From: Lithospermum erythrorhizon
Taxonomy: Eukaryota > Streptophyta > Magnoliopsida > Boraginales > Boraginaceae
Assembly: GCA_019722365.1 (NCBI GenBank)
Contig: JADFUC010000833.1
Span: 45,663 to 109,662, forward strand
Direction: 5' to 3'
Length of the DNA stretch: 64,000 nt
Shown: positions 1 through 12,540 of the stretch, one piece after another
Layout: the number at the start of each line of letters is the position of its first letter
Position numbering within the stretch: position 1 is the first letter of the stretch
Made by a program: the position numbers and the translations under genes
Notes under the pieces: model-generated
The model's database searches: none
What the model was told of the DNA's origin: nothing
The model's input: only the letters and a program-made list of their open reading frames with translations

Positions 1-1211
1 GGCTTGAGAACAGAATGACCGCCCGTACACACTCGGCCTCGATGGTTGATAGAAATGACACTATGTTGTTTCTTACTAGACGACATATCAATACTTACCT
101 AATGAATCAAAATACCTAGGATACCAAATACTGCATATTCTATTATTGTTTGCTAAAATTTCAATTTTTAACATATTTAAGATGAGGTCTTTAGAATGGC
201 AGAAATCTAATGGAAAACATGATATGGTCTAGAAGTGGTAAGATAGAGTAAACTTTAAGTATTTCTCCTGATATAGTATAAACGTTTTGCTTCTTCATCC
301 TTTACTAAGCTTGAAGTTTGCCGTTAATCTTTGCCTCTTTTTGCATCTATATTTTCCATATTTGAGGAGGCAATAGTAAGCTTGCTTTACGAAGATTATC
401 TTCGATTGTTTCAACTTGTAAGCCAGGCTTAGCTCTCCAATGTTTTCATTCATTTCATTAGTCATCATGGTAGAAAAGTCCTTCCATAAATTTTGTTAGT
501 AGCTCAAATATAATATTATTCGGCATAAATTTATTTCTGTTATCTTTGCCTTTGGTTTTAAGGAATAAAGGTAGAGTCAACATTTTCCTTTTGAAAACAT
601 TTATATAATTAGATGTGAGCTTAATCTCCTACCAAGCCTAGGTGCTTGTTTTAATCCATACAAGACTTTGTCTAGTTTGTAAGCAATGCTTAGGAAATTT
701 TTGGATTTTTCAAAACACGGTGGTTGTTGACAAAGACTTCTCTTCTAAGAAACCATTTAAAAAATCGTTTACATCCATTTGTGATAAAGTTTGAAGTCCA
801 TCATAGCCTTAAAAGATAGGAGTCTAATGGATTCAGAGTACAGCTACCGTGTGAAGAAGTTTCTTCCAAAATCAATGTGGCGACTATATCCTTGAGCCAA
901 CCGAATTTTGTTTAAAAGTTTATGCAGTTAAGTAATTTTATTTCTAAAACCCATTTAGTTCAATAAGCTAAAGGTGAATATGGTGGCTTTGACCAAATGT
1001 CATCGCTATTTCTCTAATTAAGTTCTTTTTGCATAGAAATAACCCATTCAGGATCACTTAGGTTTTGTTTGACACATTTAAAGGTCTGACTTGAGGACAA
1101 AGCATAATATAGACCGTTTACGCTAGAGGGATCGAGTAATAATTTCAAGGGGATGATTTCCTAGTTTGTTTCCATTTCACGGAGAAGATCCTCATGCGTT
1201 CTACCATGTAA
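1..1211 (-). pseudogene. Copia reverse transcriptase remnant (Copia element 1, 3' part of pol)
   Basis: Read on the minus strand, this stretch holds scattered, frame-broken pieces of a Ty1/Copia reverse transcriptase. Positions 629-686 encode YKLDKVLYGLKQAPR, the standard Copia RT block. Positions 859-900 encode LAQGYSRHIDFGRN, matching the family's LVAQGYSQ..GIDF block. Around 715-780 there is a match to the 'FLNG.L.EEVYV.QPPGF' block. No frame stays open across it, so it is dead. In element order (minus strand) it lies downstream of the integrase at 3.5-3.8 kb and is cut off by the window edge. An LTR insertion at 1217-2181 separates it from the rest of pol. Confidence 0.75.
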
Positions 1212-2186
1212 GTAATTGTTGAAAATATGAGATGTTATATCTCGTAAAATATCTGTCCATTGAGCATTTATTCTCTGACCGATTATTATATTTAAATAAT
1301 AATAAGTTGGACATATAATTGGACAGAATTAATATATTAGGTAACTCGATTGACTTTAGGGGTTATGATGACTTACTAAGATTCTAAAGCTGTGATATAT
1401 ATTAATATGATGTTCGGGTTAAACATACATGAATATATTTCTAATTTAGTCCAGAGCTAAGAGGTCACACACAACAACTAAAGCGAACCATAATATAATT
1501 ATAACTTCCGGGGCTTAAAATATAATTGTATGTAGAAGAATATTGGGCGAAATTCAATTGTTGGAATTTCACCTAGTCGACATGTGGGAAAGTGAAAATG
1601 GTTCTGAGAATATTCTTTTTGTGAATCGTTATTGAATATTCTCTTAGTAAACTTTACGTATATTTATTTTGGAATAGGAAGTGAAGAAGATTCCTAGAAG
1701 ACCATACCTTATTCTAGGTAAATGGAGAAATGGGAGAATTTTTACCTAAAAACTCTAGTATTCTAGAATGTTCTTAAGGAGGTGAAAGAGTTTCATCGTC
1801 TTTAAAAGCCTTAAATAAATTTTAGGCCAGCATAAAGGCCTTTTTGGAGATGAAAAACTTGCACCAATTATTCCGACTTTTTGAAGTTGAGAATTCTCTC
1901 TCCTCCCGCTTCATATTTTGATGTGGGTGGGAGAAAATAGTTTTACGCGGCGCCATTATAGTTTAATCTTTAAAGAGCTCTAGTAATGCTCACGGAGGGG
2001 TTCGTTAAATACGTTGGTGTGGGTATTAGCAGAGATAATCATTGATTGTTTAAAGTCTCCTCGGATTTATTCTCATAATTACTAAAAGAAAGATACAAAC
2101 GTATATTATTATTTTATATTATTCTTAGAATCCACGGTTATGGTATTTTGTAATTGTTATTTTAATCCGTGAAACCCAACCGTAAT
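1212..2186. mobile_element. Solo-LTR-like insertion with 5-bp target duplication, inside Copia element 1
   Basis: A ~965-bp non-coding segment (1217-2181) begins TGTTGAAAAT and ends CCCAACC. It is bracketed by the same pentamer GTAAT (1212-1216 and 2182-2186). On both sides the sequence belongs to one Copia pol gene: RT to the left, the integrase-RT link to the right. That is what a solo LTR inserted into a pre-existing element looks like. No open reading frame of note lies within. The final base is C rather than the usual A of a TG..CA terminus, so the right edge is slightly uncertain. The LTR family was not recognised. Confidence 0.5.
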
Positions 2187-2551
2187 CATTAACATCTTGA
2201 GGTCTTTCTTGTGTGACATGTATGCCTCAAAATTTTCCTTTCGATTTGTGGTTCTTGACGCCCAACTTCCGCGATGAAATGGATTAACATTTAAGCTTTC
2301 TTGAGATTAGGATGCTTCTTTAGATGGAGCATGCCACCATATAATCATTCTCAACAATCTATAATACATTCTTGTGTCACGGTCCTTTTAGATAACATAA
2401 CCCACACTATATGTTTAGAATAGCCAGAAAGATAACTTTGTTTGAAATAGAGTCAAAAACTTTACCCAACTTGTCTTTGGTGTTGAGAATGTAGCATTTG
2501 CATCGAAAATCTTGAGAGAGATGTTTATTTACAATCTAGTATGAATTTATT
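2187..2551 (-). pseudogene. Copia pol fragment between integrase and RT (Copia element 1)
   Basis: On the minus strand, 2400-2520 reads as the conserved Copia stretch after the integrase core, CKCYILNTKDKLGKF followed by a degenerate 'IFLGYS' block, with frame breaks. This is the normal order integrase - this block - RT on the minus strand. It therefore joins the fragments at 3.5-3.8 kb and 1-1.2 kb into one element after the insertions at 1217-2181 and 2552-3498 are removed. Confidence 0.6.
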
Positions 2552-3498
2552 CGTGATAAACACCAATTCATACACCCCGGATCCTCAAATTAATGTATAT
2601 TAATCATGCAAATACAATGTATGAATACGAGAATCCTTACATTTCAACGAGCGAATGAACCCAAATCCTCACGAAGACCTCGTAAGCCCCTCAAAATCCT
2701 CTCCAATGCTTGTTCAACACAGTGATGTCCTACAGATTACACGAGGAAAGCAGATCAAGTGCCAGACTTCTTTAGAGTTTGAGAAGATAGTAGAGTGGAA
2801 TAGAAAAACTCTTCGATTCATAGGAGGCTATTTGGAAGGGTGGAGGTTTTTTATTCTAATTCATGAAAAACTAATCTTCTCTTTAAATACCAAGTCTCAA
2901 ATTCCATTCGTTAAGCAACTTGTTAAATCGGTTTAACTTTCGTTAACTTAATTAGACCAATTATCGGCTTGTAATTAAATAATGAGTTACTAGTGAGTTG
3001 TTCTATTTAATTAACCAACAGAGTCAACTAAAATACTAAAGAGTCACTATAGAATAACTTATCAAGTTATTCATCAATTTCAATTGCTTAATTGATTAAA
3101 CTTTGCAAGTTTAACCAATTGATGTTCTAAATCGACATATATTTGACAAATATATATAAATATTGAGATACATTTCTCGATACTCTGAGGAATCTCGTTT
3201 AATTTCATTCATGAAATATTATTCGAATATCATTGTGTGTGTGTGACATACAGGCTGAGATAATAGTAAGTTGCCTTAATAATAATAATTGACCCGATTA
3301 CAATTATTATAGGTGTGAGATCACAGCAATCGCTACATGCCCACTTAAATTATCATGAGAGCCCACACTAGTAATATACAATTACTAAAATTTGACACTA
3401 AGTTACGGTAATCTCATTTAATAAGGCAGTAAATAATTTGATACAAATTGTCATGGCGGGCACAATAAAAGGGAATCAATTCTCATTGATTTCCAACA
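2552..3498. mobile_element. LTR-like repeat, copy 1 (inserted in Copia integrase)
   Basis: This ~947-bp non-coding sequence is clearly related to copies at 13283-14185 and 20531-21455. Shared blocks include GTGATAAACACCAA at one end, TTTAAATACCA in the middle (a TATA-like site), a TGTGTGTGTGAC block followed by AATAATAATAATTGACC, and AAAAGGGAATC..TTC near the other end. Its edges fall inside Copia integrase coding sequence of the opposite strand, which resumes at 3499 and at 2551, so it looks like a solo LTR inserted there. The flanking pentamers (TTATT, ATGTT) match only in part, so the target duplication is not proven. Short open frames inside it are chance. Confidence 0.6.
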
Positions 3499-3760
3499 AT
3501 GTTTGCATTCAAACTTACCCAACTTGTCCACGCATGATCCCAAAAATACTTTGGCAAGTTGTGCTCATTCAACATAGTTCTTGCCATTTCTTGAATGGTT
3601 CTATTTTTCCTTTCTACCACACCATTTTGTTGCGAAGTCCTCCGAGCCGAGAAGTTATGTTGTATACCATTCTCATTGCAATACTCCACGAAAGGAGTAT
3701 TCTCAAATTCCCCACCATGGTCACTTTGAATGGAATGATACATATTCCTTTTTCATTTGG
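3499..3760 (-). pseudogene. Copia integrase fragment (Copia element 1)
   Basis: The minus strand has an 86-codon open stretch with the Copia integrase core: QSDHGGEFEN, then YCNENGIQHNFSA, then QQNGVVERKNRTIQEMARTM, then LPKYFWDHA. It includes the second catalytic Asp (SD of QSDHGGEF) and the catalytic Glu (in GVVERKNR). The frame ends exactly where the LTR-like repeat at 2552-3498 begins. Integrase inserts the reverse-transcribed element into host DNA; this piece is too short to work. Identification to Ty1/Copia is secure. Confidence 0.88.
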
Positions 3761-3943
3761 ACCTTTCTACGCAGCAACAAACTAAATAAACATCACTATT
3801 ATTTTTCAAGTAGGATGGTCCAGTAAATCTTGAAAAATCATCAGCAATAACATATACATTACTTTGAACCACCTAAAGCTATTAACATTTCACCCAAAAG
3901 ATCCAGGTACCTTGATTCAAATTACGTATTAGTAGATATCCGA

Positions 3944-4200
3944 TTAATAAGTTGAATGAAGTTTATGTTGTTTACCAAGTTGACAAGCATCATAGTTTTC
4001 TTCGCAAAGTTCAATTTTGGTAAGCATCAATAGTTCAATACTAGCATAGCGAGTCTTATGCCAAGTATCAACATCAATATGAGAAGCATACATACTAATG
4101 TAATTACCAAGGTTATCATACTTATCAAAGTTCAAATAATACACATTCTCTCTTTTAAAAGCATGCACGACAAGTGATGAGGAATGATAGTATACTTAGC
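3944..4200 (-). pseudogene. Copia GAG-pre-integrase domain remnant (Copia element 1)
   Basis: A 74-codon minus-strand open stretch reads DTWHKTRYASIELL..LTKIELCEENYDACQLGKQHK. It matches the zinc-binding GAG-pre-integrase domain of Copia polyproteins (LWHKRLGHAS...C.AC..GKQ), with the key His of HxxxxH partly lost (GH changed to RY) and the CxxC pattern kept as C..YDACQ. It lies upstream (minus strand) of the integrase core in the expected order; the gap between them is degraded. Confidence 0.7.
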
Positions 4201-5388
4201 AACATGATGTTTAAAGAGACATCAAATCGACACAAAGTTGGCTCACGCTCGATAAATTAAATTTAGTCTTTTTGCCAACAAGGCGTCTTTGATACAATAT
4301 TGAGTCATTTTTCCAATCAACCTTTGCCTATGATTTTGCTGTTCATTTCAGGCCTTGGCTTTAGACATTATCCACAATCTAAACATTTTGCTCCTTGGAT
4401 CCATGAGGCTTTTCCTGAAATCAAATCGTGGTTTAGTGCCCATCTGGATCTTTTGATAAGGATTTTAACCGCCCAGCTTAGGTCTTTTATTTAAAGGAAT
4501 CAGCTTCCCCAATCCACAAAGGAAGTCTCTTGATGGGAAGTTCGATGATTCCCATGCTCACAAAATGTTGAACTTAAACTTTTCTTAGTTTTTGTAGCTT
4601 TCCTTGATCCGTTTGATTTTGTTGGGGATAATCTTTGAAAAAAATATTTTAGACATAGAATTTTGGAGGGGGACAAACTTTCATTGATTGAGTAACAAAT
4701 TTTGGAGCTTTATAAGAGGAAGAGGAAGAGGCGTTGTTTTTGTTTGATGTATAGCAATTATCATATCCAACGTCTACTTTAGAAATTTTTGATTGAGTTT
4801 CATCAAAGTACTTTTTAATTCGAACACTTGGTGGATCTTTAAGTATTTCATTTCATGTTTAAATCTTGAGTTTATTTTTCAAAGCCTAGTTTTCTTTTAT
4901 CTTAAGTGACTCTAATAGGGACAGATTGTTTCTCATAGAGGATTTTCAAGATAATTCAAACTTCTTGGCGGTTTGTATGATTTGATCCTCAGCCTCATCG
5001 AACTAAGGTGTAAGTTCTTGGCTTTAGCATTGAATAGGTTTCTATCTTTCAGCTCAGTCCCAAAGTTAAGTAATCTCTTTTTGGTAGCAACGTCCTTTAT
5101 CTTTCCATTGTCTCCTTAGTCTAATTTATATAGGTTTTCATGTAAACCTATTAAATATCTATCCTCAACTTTTGAACCGGAGAATTTTTGTTTCCTCAGC
5201 ATAATAAGTCTCGTCGTTTTGGAGCAGGACTTCTTTCACAATATACCCACTAGAAAAACGCAATCATTTCTGAAAAGTCTGTCACAGTACTCCAATAATC
5301 ATAGTCGCTATGTCAAAATAAAGATCAGTGAACCACAGACCCTCAGAATGCGGTGATTAAATACGAGGATGGCTCTTCTGGCGATTGG
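4201..5388 (-). pseudogene. Degraded gag region of Copia element 1
   Basis: This stretch lies between the GAG-pre-integrase remnant and the primer-binding site, where gag belongs in a minus-strand Copia element. No frame longer than about 60 codons survives and I could not recognise a clear gag motif. The assignment rests on position only. Confidence 0.35.
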
Positions 5389-5400
5389 GCTACGATACCA
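5389..5400 (-). other. Primer-binding site of Copia element 1 (degenerate)
   Basis: GCTACGATACCA on the plus strand is TGGTATCGTAGC on the minus strand, 10 of 12 bases matching the initiator-Met tRNA primer site TGGTATCAGAGC used by most plant Copia elements. It sits next to LTR-like sequence starting near 5404, which places the 5' LTR to the right and the coding region to the left. Confidence 0.6.
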
Positions 5401-5403
5401 CTT

Positions 5404-6480
5404 ATTAGAGTATATGCAATCCTAAAAGAAGGTGAATTAGGATGAGTATAACGTTGCAGAGCGCTTTTATGATTTTTAAGCTAGTGAATAGTTATAGCAG
5501 ATTAACTGATGGCAACATGTCTTAAAATTCACACAAATTATACAATTACATACACAATCTAATCAATTTTAATAACAATGATATAAATTGACAATAAATA
5601 AATAGTGTAGGGTTAGAAGAAATCTGTAGCGATATAACGTTTAGTGAACCTAATGGTTGACCTTGGCTTTCCAACCGGAGTTTGGAAAAGTAACCTCGTA
5701 ATATATCCGGAGTTCACCATAAATTATAGTATTGTAACAACCCCAAAATACACCTCTAGCAATCCAGCTAGACACCCACAAACTACGCCTCACAAGTAAC
5801 CGCTCGAAACTCCCTCGAGCAACCTCGAACAACCACCGAGTTGAGGCCCGACCACCAATCTCAGGCCGCGCTGGTAGCGACTGGTTTACTTAACTTCTTG
5901 TACTTTCCTAAAGAAAGAACTCTTCTTAATAAGATTTCTCAATGGATGAATAAAGAGGTAAGACAATTTAAGCTCTAATGATTTATAAAGCTAATTGGAA
6001 AAGTATGATTAAGAGAGATTGACTTTTGCTTTGGAACAAATGAGAATTGATTGAAGAAATTGATTGACAAAGTTGAGTTTTGAGATGTGATGAAATATTT
6101 TTATAGTGTCAAAACCCATAATGAAATCTTCCCTGATCGGCTCTGCCCATTTCGAGGCTTGTTGTTTTTTTTCGCAGTTATAAAATGCTAAACAATTGGC
6201 TACGGAAGGAGCCGGTGTTGTTTGAATCCCTGGATATGACCAAACCACGTATCGGCTGTACGGGTTGCTTTAGTTTGTATTGCAACATTTTCTAGCTTGA
6301 TCCACTAACTTTGATCTTATTCTCGGGCGATTAAGATGACTTTAAGTGTTTTAACAGTTCATTAGAAGTTCAAATGGGATAATCAAATATAAACTTGATT
6401 AGAAATGTTCAGATTTAAATAAGCTTAACCATTTTAAAATATCTTTCAAATCAACTAAGTAATTTCTAAGTGAGGAATTC
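5404..6480 (-). mobile_element. 5' LTR of Copia element 1 (partial or right edge unclear)
   Basis: Next to the primer site the plus strand reads TCCTAAAAGAAGGTGAATTAGG, a degenerate version of the 'CCTAGAGGGGGGTGAATAGG' block seen near the edge of the solo LTR at 21814-24040. Further similarity to that LTR is visible around 6000-6250. It contains no gene. The right edge is set only by where Gypsy-LTR-like sequence begins. Confidence 0.45.
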
Positions 6481-7915
6481 CTTACAAATGCCTTGGGATG
6501 GCATAAAGACCCCCAAACTAAAATAAACGTTAGCATTCATTAATATTACTGATTTGAGTTATTCGAGGAGAAATCAAAATTTAAGTTGATTAATCTAGCG
6601 AATCGGTCGGTTGGTAGTACATTTCGGTTTTAGAGAAATTTTAAAAGTTTAAGTCGGGATGGTAATGATATTAGTTGGGTGGTAGTAATGTAAATGTTAA
6701 TGTTAGATGGTTGTTAGATTCCATGAAAGAAATATCGATTGAATTAAAACGATGAGGTTTTACTAAAGCGGTGGAGCTGACCCATTAAGTCCATAAACCA
6801 GCCAAACTTAGCCCCAACCAAAAGGACATCTAGCCTTTTCTCGGCGTCGGCCATGACTCTCCTCCCCCCGCCTTTGATTTTTTCTTCGATTTCTCCTCAA
6901 TCTACATGGCTTTGGACCTCGAATTTCTTGGAGTTTCTCCTCATCATCCTCTTCGATTCAGGTAAAAGATGGATCTGCCGTGGTTCGGTTGGAGTTGACT
7001 TTTTTGTATTTTGATTTTTATTACTCTGATGATTCTTGTACTTTAAATTAGTTGTTCTTGAGTTGAAGTTAAGGTTTTGGATTAGTAATTACCATTGGTG
7101 TTTAAGGCGTTGACTTTTGGGGATTTAGTTGACTTGACTTTTGTGGAGGTTATTATTAATGGCATATAATTAATAGGCTTAGATTATAGTATAGGAATGA
7201 TAATAATCGATTTTAGGGTAGAAAGTGTTGTACCAGTTGAGTTGATTTTGGGTTGACTTTTTAAATGTTGTTGAGTATACATGTTATCGGGACCTTTATT
7301 GTGATTGTTTTTGAGGTGGAAATTATGATTTATAAGTTGTTGGAGGAATATATGTTGAAATTAGTTTTATTAGATTTCAATTGATATAACGGGCTTTGGG
7401 ATTTGAGGTTGTTAGGGGTTTAGTTAGTTGGAAAAGTTGATATTTTGGGTTGATTGGAAATTGGTTGAAAATGTTAGTATTTTGGTTAGGTGTTGACGAT
7501 TATGGGATTTAGTCAGGGATAGTTGAAATTAAAGTCATTTAATAATCTTTAATATATTGAGCAATCTATACTTAGTTAATTGTATTCGATAGGTTGAAAA
7601 AGTAGTAATTGTATTTTCGGGTGTTTGGATTAGGCGGAGCGATGGGGAAGGCACTTGGATCGATTAGGCAGGGCGTTTCTTATTCTTTAACCAAGGTGAT
7701 GCTTTATCTCGCGGGTGCTACATGCATTACTTACTTTAAATGGTGAAACGTGTCATTGTGAGTATAGATATGAGAATAGTATACTTTCATTTTGTATGAT
7801 GATGTGTGATTTATTTGTGAGCCGTGATATGATTATGTGATTGTATATACGTAGGCGTTGAAGATTTGCCCAAGTAAGTAATAGCTTAAACTACCGACTT
7901 ACGTTCTTGTGTTAC

Positions 7916-7995
7916 GTGGCCTTGTCGGCACTTTTGTATTCTGTGGCCTTGTCGGCACTTTTTGTATTTACAATGACCTTGTCAGCGGTTTTGAT
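7916..7995. repeat. Three-unit 27-30 bp minisatellite
   Basis: GTGGCCTTGTCGGCAC starts at 7916 and 7943, and a diverged unit (ATGACCTTGTCAGCGG) starts at 7973. It lies within the Gypsy-type LTR. Confidence 0.7.
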
Positions 7996-8187
7996 TGATT
8001 TATGATTGTGAGATGTTTTTTAGTTGTGTGCTTTGATGTTGGGAGTAAGAGTAGTTGGTTGTTGGGAGGTGTTGGTTGGGTTATGCGTGACTTTGAGGGT
8101 GACTTGAGTGTGTGGGATATGACCCTATAATTGGGATGATTAGGGTTGGGTGACTCTCCTTCCTTACTGCGGGATATGTGGCCGATT

Positions 8188-8380
8188 GGCCTTATACTTC
8201 GGTATAGGCGGTATGATTATCTATGATCCAACTTTCTTTGTGTGCATTGTCGGTGTGGCCTTATACTTAGTGTATAAGTGCGGTTTGGCCTTATACTTGA
8301 TTATAAGAAGCTGACTCTCTATGATCTTTGTTGTTAGCCGATTGTGGCCTTATACTCACAGGTATATAGAATGCGGTTGT
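8188..8380. repeat. GGCCTTATACT subrepeats with internal palindromes
   Basis: Four copies of GGCCTTATACT begin at 8188, 8257, 8287 and 8346. Each is followed within a few bases by TATAGG, TATAAG or similar, so each unit can fold as a short hairpin (for example CTTATACTTAGTGTATAAG). The same kind of unit occurs on the minus strand at 61438-61665. Confidence 0.65.
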
Positions 8381-9850
8381 ATATACTTGAAATTTATAAG
8401 GTGGTGTTTATTAAGCGAGTGGTCCATTCTATGGGTGACAGACAGGATTTAGTATAGTTGTGTGGATATATGAGAGATAGATAGATTAGATGACTAGAGT
8501 TATAGTTGTTGTTTGATGATTTATTAAAGATGGTGTGCCTTAATGAAGCTTCGTATTATATCTTGACATGTTGTTTAAATTTTCTATGGTGTTGTATGAT
8601 ACGTTTTATGACTCATTTATTGGTTATGGATATTGTCTTGATTATACTAGATGTTACTTGTAATTAATTATATTGGGTAGGTTTAGGTTGATTATTGATA
8701 GTATTATCAATTCTTCTTTATTATCTAGGTTGGTATTAATCGTTATACATCCTTTGGGTTAAAAGTTGAGTTGGTTAATGGTTGAGACAACTTTGAGATG
8801 AGGACATTAGGTATAAAATTATAAACCCAGCGTTCATGCTGTCTATAGATGATGTTGATGATATTTTATATATAATTGAAATTTGGATTCAAGCGTGTTG
8901 AAGTATATAAGTTATGATCTAACCACGGTTGATACCATTGAGGTGAATAAGTTCAAGTAAGCTAAATGAGAATTTGGTGAGATAATTCCATTACTTAAGT
9001 TATCTTGATTTAAGATATCGTTCAGTTGTATTAAGATCATGAAGCGATTTGGAGGTTCTTATGATATTAGGATGTCATAGGAAGTGTATGACTATAATTG
9101 GGAGCACTTCGGGGGAACTAAAGATAATTAGGTTGGAGTTGTGGAAATGTTGAGTTGTGAGCCTTCTTAGGTTGTATATTATATATCGGAGTGCTTTACT
9201 TGAAAGATAACGAAATAGAGTATATCTGTGATTTAAGATATATGCGCGTGAGTAAGTTGTGGACGTGGTATGGGTTTGCTCGATTGTTAGTTGGAAAGCG
9301 GGTAGGAAAATATATCTTGTGATGAGTAAGCATATAAAATATAAGCTCTTGAGGTATATAGTCAAATGATGAGGGACTTGAATTATCATTTGTATGATAA
9401 GGTGGGTTAAGCTTACGTGATATTTGTATTCATTTCTAGAACTGCAGGCTGACTCCTATTTCTATAGGCGGGCATTTTATGCCTAGGTTGTTCTTGGGAT
9501 GACCGGGAATGCATTGGCAGTAAACTGCGTACCGCGGAGATGCGTGATGGTGGCTTGAAGGCCTCAGCAGTCATACTTTTATCTTAACAGGTTTTTTATG
9601 CGTAATAATTATTGTTGTCTCGAGTTGTAAAACAAGTTGTTTGATATTTGTATTTATATTATTACTTCTCGATTGTTGTAGTGTTGGTTATGCACCCGAT
9701 GGGCCGAGTTGTATTATTTTTATTATCCGTTAAATGAAGTTATTTTATATACGTTATCAGCTCGTTGGTGGCTACGATTGTGAGTTGATGGCGGTCAGCG
9801 CCGAGGGGCCAGCGCAGGTGGTCGTTCACGTGACTTGATTCTTGCCAAAA

Positions 9851-10652
9851 TGCCAATAAAAGCGGCGCAATGTAGAAGTCATAAACAATTAATGTGACTT
9901 AAAAATAAATTAATAATTTAATGGTGTTATAAAATAGTTGATGACTCGTGAGTCCATGACATTGGGGGGGTTGATTTGAAGAGGAGAAAGAGATGGAAGG
10001 GTGAAGGGAAGGGGACTTAGTAGTGGTTTACAAAATTTGCCATTAAAAGTATTATTTTGCTCACAACTAAAGAAACTTTACCGATTCTTCTGTTTGAAAA
10101 ATAAGATGGCCAAGGTAATGCTTTTACTCACATAAAATCTTAGTAAGCATCAACTCAGTATGACGACCCATCACAAATAATGTATTACCATACATGTGGT
10201 TGTTACAATTGACAAATTCAATTTAAATAACTTTTTGTTAAATTTTTTATTATATCCATATTTGTCATTTGCAACTTCAAATATATAATTTATAAATAAT
10301 CATTGATTCAAGAGATTTCTAACATTTCTTTCATGTCTACTAACTCAAAAGAGATACGGAGTACCATCATACCATATCAATACGAATAGATGAGATGAGA
10401 CATTTTTCGAACATGTGGTATTGTTTTCTCCAATCTCTCAATTAGAAGCAAACAAAAGGTGTTTTACTTGTAGTTGTCTTCTTCATTTTTCCAAGTTAAA
10501 CCAAAGATAGCAACGATTGACTTGGTTATTATTTGCAACTAATTATTTATGATGTTACAGATAAAACCAACTCATTCCCATCATTACATACTAATTACTA
10601 ATCATATGCGATGTCAAATATTACTTTTTATAACATACACTTTCTTGAAGTG

Positions 10653-10710
<58 letters not shown>

Positions 10711-12540
10711 CATATAATTGAAAGATGACACTGCTTTCGTTTCATTTTTTTAGTTATTGTTTTAGTAGAATAATTTGTTTGAAAATAATTATAATTTTAG
10801 GTAATAAATATGCTTTTCATTTAAATGTATTTTTTTGGCTAAACTGCTCTTTAAATAAACAACCAGCCAATCAGTGATATTGTTTTGATTGATTGTCGTT
10901 TTTCAATGTAATTTTTAACTACTTTTTAACTTCGGCCCAATACAATACGGAATGGGTAAAATATGTTAAAAAACGGAGGAAGTATAAATTAATTCGGATG
11001 TACTTGGCTCATATCGTTGAGTTGATTCAATTAGGTGTACACGAGTGAGATTAACTCGTCCACTCTCTTTAAACTTGTCGATCTGCTCACAATATTTTCA
11101 TTTCCTTAAATGATTATGATAATAAATAGGATATTACATTTTGCTTGATATATCTATTACACTTTATTGAGATTGTCATGTATATATATCTCAGTTGTTT
11201 TTAAAAAATAATTTAAAATAAAAAATATAAGAAAATACGTGACATCACTTTAACGCAATATAAGATTGTTACCTAAATTTTAACACAAAATAAGAAACTA
11301 ACAATTATAATAAACAATCTAATTGATTCTCCTATTACATAGAATATTTTTTTTATAAACTCTCGTATTACTTAGATAACTCTCGAAGTATTTGAAATTA
11401 TTAAAGAAATCACGCCTACTAATTATGTCATTTGTTTAGCAATTTGGATATTTAGAGTATATCCTATCTTCCATTTCATATATCAATTTCATATGTGCAA
11501 ATTAAAATGATCAAATGTTACTTTTGATATATATTAAAACTATATCAGATCCAATATATTAATTTTTTTCAGTATATATATCACCACTTATTTATGTATC
11601 AGAAATTCAAACATGATCCAATACCTCTACATGTTAATCACACTTATTCAACAATGATTAAACTAAATTAATTACTTATTCAAATTAACGATTAAATTTT
11701 CATAAAAAACTAATTACCTATTGAGAATAATACATCTGTTGCATTTTATATGACACTCTCTAATAATATATCATAAAAGCATAAAATTGTGAGTTGTGTT
11801 TATTAAAACTTTCACATTCTTAGTACTTATATTACCACTATAATATTTTCTATATATTGGAAGAAAAAATATGTAATAATTAATAAGTCCTAAATTTTTT
11901 ATTAAAAATTATATAACAAATCAAACTTAGTTGGAATTATTCACTCTCTTATAATATGTGCAAGAATTTTCACTTTTTCCTTCTATGCTAATTATCATAG
12001 GTTCATTTACCATTTAGATCCCGATTATATAAAAAATATTCAACATCTTACCAGCCGGATAAAAATTTTACCACTTTGGCACCTATGCTAATTATTATGT
12101 TCATTAACATCTTAGTCAATTATATAAAAAATCTCAGCATCTTTACCATGAGATAAAGTGATTGATATAATCTTTCCCTTTGATTTTTTAATTTTATCAT
12201 AAAATGTCAAATTTTCCTTTTAATGTGTGATATGTTAGTCCCTCATACTAAAAAAAATTAAAATTTGTATGATAATTATTCAATTATAAATTGAAAAAAA
12301 AAAATCATACAAAAGGTACTATTAAATAATATATATCAAAATTATTATGTAATACTTTGAATTATATTTCAACAATTGAAATAAAAAAGTGTCGAAATTC
12401 ATGCTCATCTTTCATAATCGATAGATTGTCAAGGTTTAAATTTGGTTACTGATTAAAAGTTAAATTCAAATAATATTTTTATTTTGTTGTATAATATTTG
12501 GCTTGAAATTGTAGCGACCATACCGAATTCGTATGCAGTA
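9851..12540. other. AT-rich non-coding stretch
   Basis: No gene is visible. The stretch is strongly AT-rich and includes short decayed repeat pieces. It separates the Gypsy-type LTR from the gag remnant and may be a separate insertion or several; no borders could be fixed. Confidence 0.5.
10659..10712. repeat. Compound microsatellite (TA)n-(TAA)n
   Basis: A run of TA dinucleotides of about 30 bases passes directly into a run of AAT/TAA triplets of about 24 bases. Confidence 0.9.

Larger units (their letters stand above)
6500..9850 (+). mobile_element. Gypsy-type long LTR region (likely 5' LTR of Gypsy element A)
   Basis: A long non-coding, G/T-rich region. From about 7700 to 7910 it matches the LTR piece at 28460-28720 (GTGAGCCGTGATATGATTATGTGATTG versus GTGAGCCATGATATGATTATGTGATTG, and neighbouring blocks). 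Its 8188-8380 subrepeats match the minus-strand LTR at 61438-61665. It precedes gag and pol remnants in the same orientation (12.6-27.3 kb), so it is probably the 5' LTR of that element, much diverged. Exact ends were not found. No protein-coding gene is visible. Confidence 0.5.

Noticed and set aside
2552..3503. Target-site duplication around LTR-like copy 1
   Set aside because: Flanking pentamers TTATT and ATGTT agree at only three positions, so it was not claimed.
7800..8400. Regularly spaced short repeats that could suggest a CRISPR array
   Set aside because: The sequence is plant nuclear DNA; units are few, diverged and unevenly spaced, and lie inside an LTR.
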